64,000 nucleotides of DNA from Hericium rajendrae (taxonomy: Eukaryota; Basidiomycota; Agaricomycetes; Russulales; Hericiaceae), in NCBI GenBank assembly GCA_033439255.1, contig CM065886.1, positions 1,178,001-1,242,000 of the forward strand, written 5' to 3'. A program made the position numbers and the translations under genes. The notes under the pieces were generated by a model. It had not been told where the DNA came from and searched no databases. It saw only the letters and a program-made list of their open reading frames with translations. This document shows positions 29,176-41,386 of this stretch, one piece after another. The stretch's first letter is position 1. Each line of letters begins with the position of its first letter.

Positions 29176-31402
29176 TGTCGCGCTTGCAACATGTTTTGAG
29201 CGCTAACATGAAGAAAAGGGCGGCGCATCACTCATTTCGCTTATAAGATGAGAAGAAGCAACGTCATATAAGAATTTGCCAACCTGCATCAAAAGCATCC
29301 CACAAACACGCTGCACTCTCTCTAAAAGCCCCCATTCACGCTCCCTCTTGACTCCGCCCTTCATGCTCCAACGCATCATGGCCTGGTTCGATTCTCTTCT
29401 TAATCCTGCTCCCGAACTTCGCCGGCCTGCTCCCACCGAGAATCTCCCTCCTCTCTTCCTAGCAGTCCATCACGATTCCCTGCGAAGCGTCACTACCGAG
29501 AGACTCAATTTTTACCTCGGAGGGAATCTCATCACTGCCAACCCCAGATACCGTCTAACGGTTCTCGACGGGCCAGAGCCACCTGACCCTCGACGAATTC
29601 TTGAAGGTATGCAGGACATCGCCGACCAGATATCCATCGCTGCACGTCGTCAGGAGCAGGAGATCGAGACCGAACTCATCTTCAATGACCGTTCTTTTGT
29701 AACGTTGACTGATACGGATGTAGGGGACCTCCGACTGGAGGTAGAAAGGCACGAGAATGACGACATCCCCAACATCATGGCCGCTGCATTCCCTGCCACG
29801 CTCTCTGCTGCCCAATTCCCTCCTTCCATTCCGGCTGCTCCGAGCGCTCCCGCATTAGTTCCACCCCCGCCTACGCCAACACTTCCTGAGATCAGTGCCG
29901 ACCCGACATTCCGTGCCCCCGGTATCATCACCGTTATTCCCGAAGGGCCCTTCGGCCACATCTATGCTCGACAGTTCCATCAGTGCACCGGCTACGTCTG
30001 GGCCCCCTCCTCTGTTGATCTCCCTTTTAACTTCATGACCGTCCGGCTCATCACCGGAAACCTGCACTTCCCCTGGATCTCAGTCGTTAAGCCGACGATG
30101 CCCATTCGCAAAGGCCAGTTCATCTTGTTGATCTCGGACATCGAAGGATCCTGCGCCTATGGCGCTATCAAGGAACTCCTCTCGGTGACGGATACCTGGG
30201 CCGTTTGGAGAGTAAGACGTATGAAGGTTGTGGACGATCTCGGGCCTGATTGGGGGGAGGAGCTGGCCAGCCCTGATCCCGATTCCACTTATGGATCTGG
30301 GTGCATCATCATGGTCGTGCCACGTCATTGGTGCATCGGAGAAGGAAGAGAGAGGCAGAGGCTTACCAGAGATGGGGCAGAGGCAAAGGATCGGCTCAAG
30401 CCTTACGATCCACTGGATCTCTTCCACTGCGTATACGAGGCCTCCACATATGCGACATCCTACAGCGGCCACTGCGAGCCTGCGGTCTTTGATCACATGC
30501 GCAAGGCCTGCCAGATCAAGAAGATCGCCATCGAGGCTGGAACCGCGAGGATGGATGTCGATGTAAAGGAGTGGGTTCGGAACGAGCCTCCTCGGGCCGA
30601 GTTTCATCCGACCATAGGAGACCCTTACGCCTAAAAGGGACTGGTCATGTTCTTTGTCGTATGTTTCCTGCACTTTGTCTTCGTCATGATGCTACATCAC
30701 CTATGTTCTCTCATTTTCCTCTTGATTTGTTTGGTCTCTGACTCATACGTCTGAGCGTTGACTCATTATGACTCTTACCTTCGTTTGACTCTTCCTGACT
30801 CACTATCCTGACCGACTCATCTCCTAGTCACCTACTTCGACTCACCCTTACTATACATGACTAGGAATGACTCACTCGTTTCATCTATCCTTTTTGATAC
30901 ATTTCTTACCCGCGCAGCCATAGGAGCTCTTAGGGTATATAAAGGCTGTTCCTGTAACACCAAATTCAAGTATCTTTGCCCCCAGTTTGTACGTCAGAAT
31001 CCTCTAAGGTTCTTTTCTACAATCAAATCCTGGTCAAGTTGCTTCACAAGCGCTTTCAATCCACGTTATTCTACGAATTCACGTTGACGTCCAATCCACG
31101 AAGATACGAATCCAAGCAGTTATCATTCCACGTATACGCACGTCCAGTCCGATCATCAATATTCACGTCCTACGAGTCATCGTACTTTTGATCATTGTCC
31201 ATCGAGTGACAGTGTTCTACGAGCTTCTTCATCGCATCGCATACCCTCGACCTCCGTCTCCCACAGCCATAATCCTTGGCAAGTCGGATTCACACCAGAA
31301 GTAGAAGACAAATCCATCCCTCATCGAACAACTAGGAGTTCTCGGAAAAGTTACCAGAAAACCCAGACACCCCTAGGTCGGAAACCGCTTTTCCGCGTGA
31401 CA
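29176..31402 (+). repeat. Gypsy1 3' LTR
   Basis: 2,227 bp, offset from the 5' LTR by exactly 12,722 bases with no difference noticed. It is followed by the right target duplication GCGT (31403-31406). Confidence 0.92.
29363..30634 (+). CDS. ORF inside U3 of the Gypsy1 3' LTR, unknown function
   Basis: The same 423-codon protein as the ORF at 16641, with no difference. This copy lies downstream of pol and upstream of the 3' LTR TATA box, so it would be carried at the 3' end of the full-length element RNA. Perfect agreement of the two copies reflects the young age of the insertion and is not by itself evidence of selection. Confidence 0.6.
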   Translation: MLQRIMAWFDSLLNPAPELRRPAPTENLPPLFLAVHHDSLRSVTTERLNFYLGGNLITANPRYRLTVLDGPEPPDPRRILEGMQDIADQISIAARRQEQEIETELIFNDRSFVTLTDTDVGDLRLEVERHENDDIPNIMAAAFPATLSAAQFPPSIPAAPSAPALVPPPPTPTLPEISADPTFRAPGIITVIPEGPFGHIYARQFHQCTGYVWAPSSVDLPFNFMTVRLITGNLHFPWISVVKPTMPIRKGQFILLISDIEGSCAYGAIKELLSVTDTWAVWRVRRMKVVDDLGPDWGEELASPDPDSTYGSGCIIMVVPRHWCIGEGRERQRLTRDGAEAKDRLKPYDPLDLFHCVYEASTYATSYSGHCEPAVFDHMRKACQIKKIAIEAGTARMDVDVKEWVRNEPPRAEFHPTIGDPYA

Positions 31403-32809
31403 GCGTGCATGCCACAATTTGCCACAAGTCTAAGAGCCATCAGAGGCCATGTTGGTACCCTGACCGCTCAATAAAGTCTTCATGAGAAGGGCTGAAACAG
31501 TGGCAAGAGCAGAGCTTTATTCAGCACCTGCTTCACCACCATGTGGTCTCTGTGATCCAATGCGCACAACTCACGAGTGATATTGATCCTGTCGTCCGAC
31601 AGACAATGGCGAACCATGCGCGACGGTTTCACAACTTTTCCGGATCACCAAATGGATGAAATACAAAGGCAGCACCGAATTATATTTGTGAATCGGCTTC
31701 AGAATGGTGGCTGTAACTGAAGTAGTAAGCACCATGATGCAGATGATCATCGCGAAGTCGGACCTATTTCTTCAACTGGTTTCTGCTTATCAGCTGCTGC
31801 ACTGAATGCAAACTTCCATCACGCTTGTGCAACTGCAATTGCAGGCATTAGCCTCTCGTCCGGTCTACTGCTAGTTGGCGACCTTTGACGAACAGGTTCG
31901 GAGAAGGAACGACTCAGAAATTGTGACATTGGAACTTCTCATCACTGCGCAATGTCGCGAGTCTGCCACACCACGGATGCTTGAGGGCACTTCAAGCTGC
32001 ACATTTGTACAAGGCCCCAGTCATGTCCTCTTCTTCCGTGAGCCTTGTTGTCAACTCTTACAGCCCACTTATAGTAGTGATCGTGTGTATCAACAGAACT
32101 TCGCGATGTTGCATCACCATATGCACACGAACTCGCCTCAGCTTCAATTAGCCGTTGAACACTCATGCGATGCCACGATGCTTCTTCGTCAACTACGATG
32201 TATGCATTGTAAACTTGTGCATTTTCTTCGTTATGATCATTCCATCTCCTGCCTCAATTGCTCATTACATGGTCACAAGTCCTTTCCTGACGTTCCGACT
32301 TGGATAGTCTCGGGAGTGACTCCGGATCTGTCTGCAGGTGAGATGACGACTTCATGTCAGTGCGTTAATGTTATATTTAATGAGTCGCCCATATCAGTTC
32401 ATGTGTTGTCCGTATGGTCGAATCCCATCAAGATCCGATACCCACCGGCTTCTGAATTGAATTCAGAATGGACTCCTTTGGTGGGCCACCCTTGCAGGCA
32501 GAGTAAAAGTGAGCATCATTCGAATATATCTTAGGATCCATTGCGCTCATACAGCCCAGCGAGCATGTAATTGTGTCAGTAGGATGTAGAGTTGTACAAT
32601 CTCTACGGACAGGACAGCAGCAGACAGCCTCGAGACAGCCCTTCCCTGCCATATGTGACACTTTGACGTTATCTTGACTCCCGTTATGACTTCCATCACT
32701 GGCATATCCGGCCCATCCTTTCCGCCCCCCACCTGCGAGTGAGGATATACTTAACGCAGCGTTCACTTGTTATCATCGTTGCTCTAAGCTCTTTCCACTC
32801 TCAACAGTC
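31403..32809. other. Unassigned right flank of Gypsy1 and upstream region of the next gene
   Basis: A plus-strand open frame at 31875-32534 and shorter ones on the minus strand match no family I know, and composition gives no clear gene. An AATAAA at about 31472 may be the end signal of a gene broken by Gypsy1. The last 60 bp before 32810 (CTTATCATCG and a pyrimidine-rich run) look like the promoter and start region of the viroplasmin-like gene. Confidence 0.4.
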
Positions 32810-33428
32810 ATGGTGTGCTTTGAGATCGATATCGATGCCGAGGACCTCGAGCAACTCTCTAGCCAGTTTGAAACAATAAGGCTGACATTCAGACAAGCCG
32901 GCTCTCATGCACGATCCTCTCCTGGTGCCGAACGTGCTCAGCAACCTGACAATCGGACCAATTCACAAGCAGATAAGCCTGTTGATGAGAAGGCACCGGA
33001 TGATGCTGATGAGGAGGCACCAGACGATACCAATGAGGAGGCACTAGGCGACGCCGATAAGGAGGCACCAGACGGCGATCAGGCGAGACGAGGGCAACAG
33101 TCAGAGCCATCGTCGAAGGGCTCTAAGGGCAAAGCTTCACAAGCTGGGGCTTCCGAGACAGGTAAATTTTCAACTTTGACACGAGACATCGGCTGAATGA
33201 CTGGTATTAGATGACCCTCGATCGTTCTACGTGGTGTACGCTGGTCGTCGCATGGGCGTCTTCAATTATCGGTATGCCTCGCTTTCCCGCATGAGTGCCC
33301 TGTCTCACAACTCTCAGGCGCATCATCAACGCCTATGTGCAGGGCCTTGAAGACGCGGTGTGGGCGGAATATCCACACTACCAGGCTGCTTATGCAGCCT
33401 ATAATAGTGTTAAGGATGCTGGGCAGCT

Positions 33429-34012
33429 TGTGGCGCGGGACCCCAAGGGACCTCGGGACCCGATGCAACTCGACATGGGCAGACACATCTCGATGGTCCG
33501 GGGCACCGGGATCACGTGCAGGATAGTCAAGTCGGACTTGTCTTGGTACTGTACAGTAGCGGACCTTCAATATCTTTTCTTGTACTTTACCGACGTCCTC
33601 GCAGAGGACGACGGTATCTATCTACACTATCGCTTTTGCTCAATTCTATTCTCTTCTCTCTGATCCTCTTAACGAGCGCTCGTTCGCTCGCCTTCCACCG
33701 CTAGCTCCGACTTCTCGTTAAGGTAACGGAGGCGCGCCCACAGAAGTAAACACGCCCAACATGTTGACTTCGCTGGTGCACTCTCCTTCTCTCTCTTTCT
33801 TTAGATCGATGCTCTTCTGCGTTGAGTCTCGAGGGAAGCTCTCGAGGACTCTTCGTCAGTAACTCGTCTCCCTCTTCTCGTCGAGGCAGGGAAGCTCTCC
33901 CGACGAAATGAGGTGCCTGTCGTTCGACTCCAGGGCCGACTCACACCATTGTTCCTCTCTCCATTTGCCAGGTTCCTCGAAGGGATTCCATACTCTTGGA
34001 CTAAGCGTCACA
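33429..34012 (+). repeat. Gypsy2 5' LTR
   Basis: 584 bp, TG to CA. The internal sequence begins AAGG and then TGGACATATCCGGAATC, a plausible primer site whose complement reads like the T-arm and acceptor end of a tRNA. Confidence 0.88.
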
Positions 34013-34049
34013 AAGGTGGACATATCCGGAATCTCTTCCTCCCTGGCCA

Positions 34050-36000
34050 GTGATAGTACCAATGCCTCCCAAGTTGTGCAGCACGTCCCGCGCCACATCA
34101 AACGTCGACACGCCCACTGCCCCCAGCATTGTCGAAACTCCCATTTCCGCTCCTCCCTCGGGCATGACTCCCAATGCAGGAGTCTCCGTCATTCTCGAAA
34201 CTCCCGCTCACGACTCCGCCTTAGAGCGCAATCCTCATCAACACCACCCTTCGGTCCCGAACCTCTCATTCACTCAGACTCTTAGCTCCTCGTCGGTTCG
34301 GGACCCTCCTCCTCATATCGACGAGGATATGCGCGTGGCCCCTGGACCCATCCCTGAGGTGTCGGATCGCGAAACGTCAGAAGGATGGGTAGTATCGCCT
34401 GCCGTCTCAGCCAAGGCGGTCCGCCTCTACGGACGGTACCGCGACGCGACGGTGGACCAAGTTCCCTTGGCCCAATTCGTCATGGAGTTCGCCTTCTCTA
34501 GGTATGACCCAGGCCTGGTAGTCGGTCGAGGAATGCAGCCCGACGGTGCTCCGCGCTATCAAATTGGCTCGGTCTCCAGGGCCGGCATGAGTTCTCTTAC
34601 GGACCGTCTACAAGTTTTTATTTCAGGATTATTCAATCTTCTCCCGGAAGTCTTCAGGAACGGATGACTCGCATACGAAATCGACTCAGGAAGAAGGCTG
34701 CATCTAGCCCTGGAGGACGCCAGCTCCGCCAGCGAACTTTTCCTGACATGGCAGGTGCTTGGCTTCCGCCTACAGCAGGGCGTACGCTTCGTGGATAAGT
34801 ACTATCTGGAACTTACCACGAAGGACCGTCCTGTATCCCCGCTCTCGACAACCGTCTCCGAAGCGGAGGAACGCGAAGACGCCATGACGCGATCTCAATA
34901 TTTGAGACGTCTTTATCTATCCGAAGCTGCACGTATCAACCTCCCTCCCGGTCAGACCGAGCTGCTGCGGCAGGACCCTTCTCGTTCCCTTCGAGAAGTA
35001 CTGCCCATCCCAAGGGAGATTCACGAGCTCGATCACCCCAGTCAGACGTCATTCTACGCGACCACGGACTCAGAGGACCACGTATCGTGGCAGTTGGACG
35101 TTTCCAACACTCGTACCGAAAGACCGTCGAACTTCTTCAGGAGTCCTCCATACCAAGATGCTTCCTCCGGGAATCTGAGGGAGCCCTCGTTCCCGGCGGG
35201 GTGTCGCCGATCGAAGATCGCACTCGTCGACCTCGTTCGGTGGATCCAACTGCGTACTCAATGTACCGGCCGAATCCGCAACCTCCCAGGGCTCCTGCTA
35301 GGCCTCGTTATTCCAACGTTCTGGAAGGCCTAGCCCAGAATGCGATTATCCCGGGAGCCAATGCTCCTCCGTCTGCTCCCTTGCTATCGTCAGCCGTGCC
35401 CAACTGGCCACCCGTTTTCGCAAGAGACTCTGCGGCGCCGTCCAATCCGGATCATTCTGCCCCTCAGAGTTTTCACCCCTGGCCAACTCCATTCCCGAAT
35501 CAAGCTACACGAGGAAACGACTTCAGCGCAGCGGATGCTGCCGCGTGGAAGCGTTCCCTGCCATCAACACTCGGCGAACATGTTTCATACAGGATAGACC
35601 CTATGTCTCGCGCCTTTGAGAGTCTATCGCTGCTGGCGGGGAACTCTTCGCACCCTAGTACCGCCACTCAGCATGGCTCTAGCCCTAGTTCTCGTGACCA
35701 GAATCCATGAGACGAGGGTGCGGGAGGACCTCCGTACGGAGGAGGAGGGGGGCCACCGAACGGTGGATTCCCGGGCGGGCCTCCGCCTCCAGGACCACCC
35801 GGCGGTCTGCCTGGAGGTTTCCCGGGTGGTCATCCTGGTGGTTTTCCCGGCGGCCATCCTGGCAGTTTCCCAGGAGGACCTCCTGGAGGGTTTCCTGGAG
35901 GCTTCCCGGGTGGACATCCGGGCGACTTTCCCGGTGGACCTCCCGGTGGGCTTCCAGGTGGACCTCCCGGAGGGCCTCCAGGGGGACCTCCCTTGGGTGG
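34050..36000 (+). CDS. Gypsy2 gag N-terminal region with Gly-Pro repeat (fossil)
   Basis: A Pro/Ser-rich region including SFTQTLSSSSVRDPPPHIDED and a segment ending in a 12 bp-period repeat (about 35770-36000) that codes for FPGGHPGG / PPGGLPGG units. The repeat is disordered and collagen-like; it precedes the capsid-like part. The reading frame is not intact. Confidence 0.6.
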
Positions 36001-38228
36001 TGGGCCTGTCGGCGCAGTGCCTCCTCCGGGGCACCCTCCTGATCAACGAGGTCCCAGAATCAAGGAAGACCTTCGCCCGGATGACTTACCCGCCTGGGAC
36101 GGCGAGTCCAGAACTGCGATCCGTTACTTCACAGAAGTTCAGCAGTACGCGGATATGGGAGGGTCCTTGCCCAAGACCATGGGCCGCTGGCTGTGGAAGC
36201 GCCTCCCTCCCGACTCGGGTGTGCAGATTTGGTACACGCTACTATCTCCCGTCTTCAAACAATATATGACGTCCCATTACCTCAACTGGCTGCAAGGACT
36301 CAAACAACTCTGGCTCGGCGATTGTTGGATGCTGGAGAAACAAATAGAGTTCTCCGAAATGCACTTCCAACAGAAGTATCATGAAAATGAATGCCCTATG
36401 GACTTCGTCACCCGTCGTCTCACTTATGCATGCATGTTAGCAGACACGCAGATGAGCGGTCCAGAGGAGGTCCGTTTAGTGCTCCGTGCTGCTATTCCCG
36501 AATGGCACAATATTCTGTATATCTCGACCATCAACGACGTGGCCGAGCTCATGCAATGCGTGCGGCTCAACGACACGCAGCTCGTGGTCGCCCACCGAGC
36601 CCGCTCCTCCAGCACCGCTCTTCTAACCCGGGACGACGTCACCGCTATCGTCAAATGCCAGCTCCGAGGACGCTCCGACGGCCAATCAGGCATACGGCCT
36701 GAAGGCAACTCTGGTCGACGCCCCTTTTACCATAAGCGACCGCGGGCTACGGCCCAGTTGGTTAGCGCCGACTCCGGCAACACCGAGGTTTTTCAGGTTT
36801 TCCAAGAACCCGACTCGGGCGACGACTCAGCCCCTGAAGCCTGGTGCGAGGATGCCTCCGCCGGTTTCGAGTCGCCAGAGGCATTCACGACGACGCAAAA
36901 ATGCCAGCGGCCGCCTCCCAAAGGAGGCTACCCATTTCCAAAGGCGGATCACGTCAAATCCCTGCACCGACCTCCTCCTTCGCCCTGCAAAGCGTGCGGA
37001 AGCACGAACCACTGGGACAAAGAATGTCCTCATTGGGTCTTCTATGACGCGTGTAAAACGGCTAATATGTTACAAGGATTCGAAGATACCGTACGTTCTG
37101 TCGCCGATGAAGATGTATATACAAAATCGTTCGCTGCCCTAGTCTCTGAATCTATTCATTCCACCTATGTTGATGAGACCGCTGTGGATGCGGATCTGAG
37201 TCTAGCCCGGCCCGCCTCTCCAGTTCAGCAGACGCACACCGCTTTCGTTTCGCGCAGACCGACGGTGGAGGACATCGAAGACGTTCATTACCTGGACGAA
37301 TTGCGCCAAGACCGACCGGCTCCTGGGGTGCTCATGGAAGAAATCGAACCCGCTGAATGCCCCGTCGTCAAGATTGCCAAGAAACGTCTCTCTCTCCTGG
37401 GACAAGCGGCGGCCGGTATGTCCGTTCTGTCAATACCGGGTCGCATACTTTCCGCTCGAACTCCACTCATGAATCTTCATCTCGACTCCTGCGCCGACAT
37501 CACGCTCCTTTCCGAGGACTCCTATCGCTTCCTTCCTGGAGCTCCACAGCTACGTCAAGGTTTCAAGTTAAAACTCCTACAGCTTACATCTAAGGACGCT
37601 CGCTTGTTAGGCTATGTACATCTTCCCATTTACGTGGAAGCCACAAACGGGGAGACGCTACAGCTGGACATCGAGGCCTACGTCGTGTCTGGAATGATGG
37701 TACCCATACTGCTCGGAGAGGACTTTTACCAGATCTTCGAAGTCGGCGTCATGCGGAATAACGCGACAGGTACGACCATCAATTTCAGCGATATGCCTTA
37801 TACCGTTCGCGCTGAGCCAGTGGAGCCTTCCCGCGATCGCCACCTCGTCAAGCGCATCCTGGGTGCACCCATGGCGTGTTTCATACGTGCTAAGTCCCAT
37901 CAACGCGCTAAGACGCGTCGCCGTTCCCAGAAGAAGAAGTTCGGCGCCGACGAGCACCTTGTCCGTGTTCTCTCTGACATTCGTATTCCACCATCTACGG
38001 TGAAACAGGTCCCCGTGGAGGCCGCGTTCGTGGATGACCGTACTTGGTTAGTCGAGAAGACCGTAGTCATCAATTCGAACGATCCAGTCTTCGCAGTCCC
38101 CAACATGCTGCTCACTCGGGCACACGCCTTCATCCCGGTCGCGAATACGTCCCCGCACCCGAAGTACCTCCAGCGCGGTGAGGTTGTCGGCCAGCTGGTC
38201 GACCCAGCCCAGTTCCTCGACACTCCCA
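36000..38228 (+). CDS. Gypsy2 capsid, zinc knuckle and protease region (fossil)
   Basis: The capsid-like part (WLWKRLPPDSGVQIWYTL, FQQKYHENECPMDFVTRR, LVLRAAIPEWHNILYI) has the pattern of Ty3 gag. A CCHC knuckle follows (CKACGSTNHWDKEC, 36986-37027), then a protease-like domain with LHLDSCADITLLSEDSY (D-S-C-A near 37484) and VPILLGEDFYQIF. DNA element D begins at 38229. Confidence 0.8.
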
Positions 38229-38939
38229 CATCAGGAAAAACCGCAAATCCATCAAACACGCTTACTGATCATCAGAAGTTTGATGGGCGCTACTGATGTC
38301 AGATTAGCGCTACTGATCTAGACTTAGTGATGTAATAGAAGAATCATGACCACTGTAATTTAGCTGTAGCTTCTGTAGCACGTAATTATGCAAGGCACAT
38401 TTTGATCAAGGAATCTGTAGACGTCATCTACCTGCTGTAGCTATGATGCGCCTGCTGTAGCTGCGGTAGACAATGTATTAACATGCATTATATCATTGAC
38501 TTTAACTATTCTATGATTCTTATGTACATATACCATTAGTTAGCAACATAAATATGATATATATGATCAACTCTTATAAGTTTACTTAAGACTGTATAGA
38601 GTTGAGTGTTGCCGCATTGTATGAGCAGCAGGACGAAGAATGTTGCCCAAATATAGGCATGATTTGTCGTCTTAAGCTGGCTGTACTGGAGCGCCACGAC
38701 TCAACAAGTCGAAACATTGAAGTCCTGTCTCAAGGTATGTTCACAGTGTGTATTGATACTAATGCATATGGAATTATAGGTTCTACTACTGCCCTTGCCT
38801 CTGGGCTTTGTATCTGGGCCTTGGCTCCAAAAAAAAGGTTCTAATAGGTACGTCAAATAATCTTCTGAATCATAGCACAAATGTGTCTCTCCAGACCTCA
38901 AACCTTTGTCGATTTGCACGATCTTGACGTCGTTCGAAT

Positions 38940-39470
38940 CGTGCTGATCGTAGCTTTCGAACGAGCCCACATGCGAGGCGTTTGGATAAGTATTAGGTGA
39001 GTTACCTGCCTTATTCTGATAGGTACTTACTGATAGCAGGATCTTGGCATAGCGCAACGAGCAGGGCATGGATCGGCTCGTGTATAGGCTTATTCGAACG
39101 CTATGATTCATAGCTTTCGAACAAGCCTACATACGAGTCGATCCAACCAGCCATTGCTCCGCAGCAAGACATTCTCTCCTCCTGGTAAGGCAAAATTCGC
39201 CTTTTAGCGAATTTGTCATATCTCGGTCAATACAGTACGTATCGACGACGTTTTAACAGTTTTGGAAAGGGCTAATCCATACCTTTCCAATAAGCCTACA
39301 TACACGTCGATAGGACCAGGTAGCGCCACGAAACAGCAAGATCTCCTGGATGATGTGGCAAAACGTGTTTTTGCCATATCTTGGGATATATTGTACGTAT
39401 CACAGCTCTCTTAGGCTCGACTGAATCTGATTCGTAACTTTCGAACAAGCCCTCATGCGTCCATATTGGT
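38940..39470 (+). repeat. Degenerate tandem repeat of about 160 bp in D
   Basis: The motif TTTCGAACRAGCCYACATRCG recurs near 38955, 39115, 39284 and 39437, each followed by a CG-containing tail and spaced 157-168 bp. Copies are much diverged, so this is an old array. Confidence 0.55.
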
Positions 39471-39716
39471 GGACATTTCATCGCGCAAGGGACAAACTTG
39501 TCCTATCATCCCTCCTCCTAGGCGAGTTTTTTTCACTTTCTCAAATCTCCATCATTTTCTATGATCTTAGGCTTATTTTGCTCACACAATGCAGGGCTTT
39601 CATTTTATTATATTAATCAGGTAAGTACTGGACATGTGGTACTGCAATATTGATACCTCTGATTTCTTAGGTGTCACCTGGGACGTTCCCACGCCCTCGG
39701 CAGAGCGGCACAGAGC

Positions 39717-39760
39717 AGGACGAAGAATCATGCCCAAATTTGGGCATGATTCTTCGTCCT
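39717..39760. repeat. 44 bp perfect palindrome in D
   Basis: Symmetric about 39738/39739 with no mismatch, core ATGCCCAAATTTGGGCAT. It lies at the far end of the array when that is read on the minus strand, the same place as the 36 bp palindrome in B1. A related half-site stands near 38643. Confidence 0.85.
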
Positions 39761-40126
39761 CCCAGGGTGGCAGGGCACGGTGCGGGTGAGGTGCAGTGCA
39801 GTGCAGGTGGGGAGGGAGCACACTAGGGGGAGCATGCGGCGCAGTGCATGAGTGAGGCACAGTGTGGTGTGGATGTGGCTACAGGTACGGCGCGGTAGAT
39901 GGGCATGCAGGTGAGGCACGGCATGGTGGACAGGCATGCAGGCGAGGCACAGCACAGTGGGCAGGTGCACGCATGTGTCGGATGCATGAGGTACGGGTGC
40001 GGGAGTGGGTGCAAGGTGGTGCACACAGTGGATGTGCACACATGCATGGTGCAGTGACGTGCGCATGGGTGAGGTGTGGCGCAGTGGACAGGTGTGCAGG
40101 CATGGCATAGTGCAGCAGACGTGAGA
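39761..40126 (-). repeat. GC-rich array in D
   Basis: Imperfect repeats around GGCATGCAGGYGAGGCACRG, about 31 bp in period at the clearest place (39902 and 39933) and shorter elsewhere. On the minus strand the frame after the conserved intron is open and would give a His/Cys/Pro-rich peptide; I do not take it as a gene. Confidence 0.55.
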
Positions 40127-40130
40127 TACT

Positions 40131-40174
40131 CTCAGTGTTAGCATGAATAAATGAAAAGATTTTTTTTTACTCAC
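40131..40174 (-). other. Conserved small intron of the D array unit
   Basis: Minus strand: donor GTGAGT from 40174, branch-like ATGCTAACACTGAG, acceptor ending at 40131 (44 nt). The next bases, AGTATCTCACG, are the first arm of the hairpin seen in the other elements; the second arm is not preserved. Confidence 0.65.
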
Positions 40175-40586
40175 CTGCCGGGTCCTCATCATGCTATAAC
40201 CATCTGTCAGCATTTGATTCCACACGAAAGGGGGAGGGAGGGAGGAGGAGAGGAGAGAAGGAGGGGAGTTGAGGGTAGCAGCTGCAAGATGAATGTTATT
40301 GATGAACTTTGATGTGCGTCAAGTCATTCACCACCAAACATGTGCAAGTTGGAATGTTTCTAATGTAGTAAATCAAATAAAATCAGGATAAATCTGAAAA
40401 AACACCAGTAGCTATATTTCATTGATTCAATTTATTTGAATCACAGAACTATATAGCTACTGTACTATAAGCTACTGGACAGCAACACGAACTTAGTGAA
40501 GTCTGTTGCCTTAGTCTCTGACACAGCACCCGGCAGCATCCGGGCCGAGTCACGGCAGCTGCATTTTGGGCTCCGCTCGCCACATC

Positions 40587-40595
40587 TATATAAGG
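40587..40595 (+). promoter_or_regulatory. Rightward TATA box in D
   Basis: TATATAAGG, preceded by GGGCTCCGCTCGCCACATC and further up by CTCTGACACAGCACCCGGCA, both close to the sequence upstream of the C1 box. Downstream is pyrimidine-rich sequence without a protein. Confidence 0.6.
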
Positions 40596-41386
40596 CATGC
40601 ACGACGTGCAACCTCTCTTTCTTTCCAACCCCCATCATCTCTTCTGTCATTGACTCGAGCTTTGTGCATGGTGTGTCTTCCTTTTTCTTATTAGTAATCT
40701 TTATGCTTATGTCTGTTCTTACCTTACTATGGGTATGTACATTTTCGTTTCTTTTTTTTATTAATTTTTTGGTAAGTCTTTGCTTATAGCCTTTGATACC
40801 TCACTAACTAGCTTTTACTAGTACTTGTTAGATATAATATTGCTTTTTTTGTGATGTTTGTAATGTTTGTTCTTTTTTACAGTCTATGCTTTTGAATCCT
40901 CTTATAGTGTAGTCTCATATAGTACCATGTATTTGTATTTGCTAGTAAATAAATTTGATTGTTGTTTGTTTGAACCCTTATGAACTGCATAAGAATTTTT
41001 TGTTGACTTAGATGTTATATTGAGTTAGTCAAATTTGAAGACCTGCAAATATAACAGGCTGCATATGTGCAATAAATCTATTGTAGCATGGATGGACTAC
41101 TGTAGTTGTGGTAGCACATTATAGCATCTGTAGAAGATTGCACATTGTGGAAACTTGACTTGTCTACAGTAGCAAATCTGTACTACAGTGAACTACAGTA
41201 GACAATATCTATCTACAGTAGCTACAGAAAATAAGAAGAGTCCTACAGACACTACCGCAACTACTCTGGCTACTATAGCTACTGTAGCCAGCAGTAGTTC
41301 GCGATAGTACATACGGTTTTTCCTGATGCACCAATCGCGATCAGCTCTCGCACCTCCTGGATCAAGCCGCGAAGACGAAGATCCTC

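Larger units (their letters stand above)
16454..31402 (+). mobile_element. Ty3/Gypsy LTR retrotransposon (Gypsy1), near-whole
   Basis: A 14.9 kb element with two 2,227 bp LTRs (16454-18680 and 29176-31402) in which I found no difference, flanked by GCGT on both sides. Order of parts: gag, zinc knuckle, protease, a large extra ORF, reverse transcriptase, RNase H, integrase. It looks near-whole and very young. Gag and pol sit in different frames, with about two frame changes along the coding region, some of which may be normal recoding. Unusual features are the long LTRs, the ORF inside U3, and the extra ORF with its own TATA box between protease and reverse transcriptase. Confidence 0.93.
38229..41328. 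mobile_element. Non-autonomous DNA element D
   Basis: A 3,100 bp insertion in Gypsy2 with 15 bp perfect inverted ends (CATCAGGAAAAACCG) and a 2 bp target duplication CA (38227-38228, 41329-41330). Ends carry CTGTAGCT-type subterminal repeats. Inside are degenerate repeats of about 160 bp, a 44 bp palindrome, a GC-rich array read on the minus strand with the conserved small intron, and a rightward TATA promoter. No transposase is visible. The inverted ends are those of B in the first 12 bases, and the promoter matches that of C1, so D links the B and C types. Confidence 0.82.

Noticed and set aside
31875-32534. 219-codon plus-strand frame in the Gypsy1 right flank as a gene
   Set aside because: No recognised family, no supporting introns or composition, and equally long frames occur by chance in this region.
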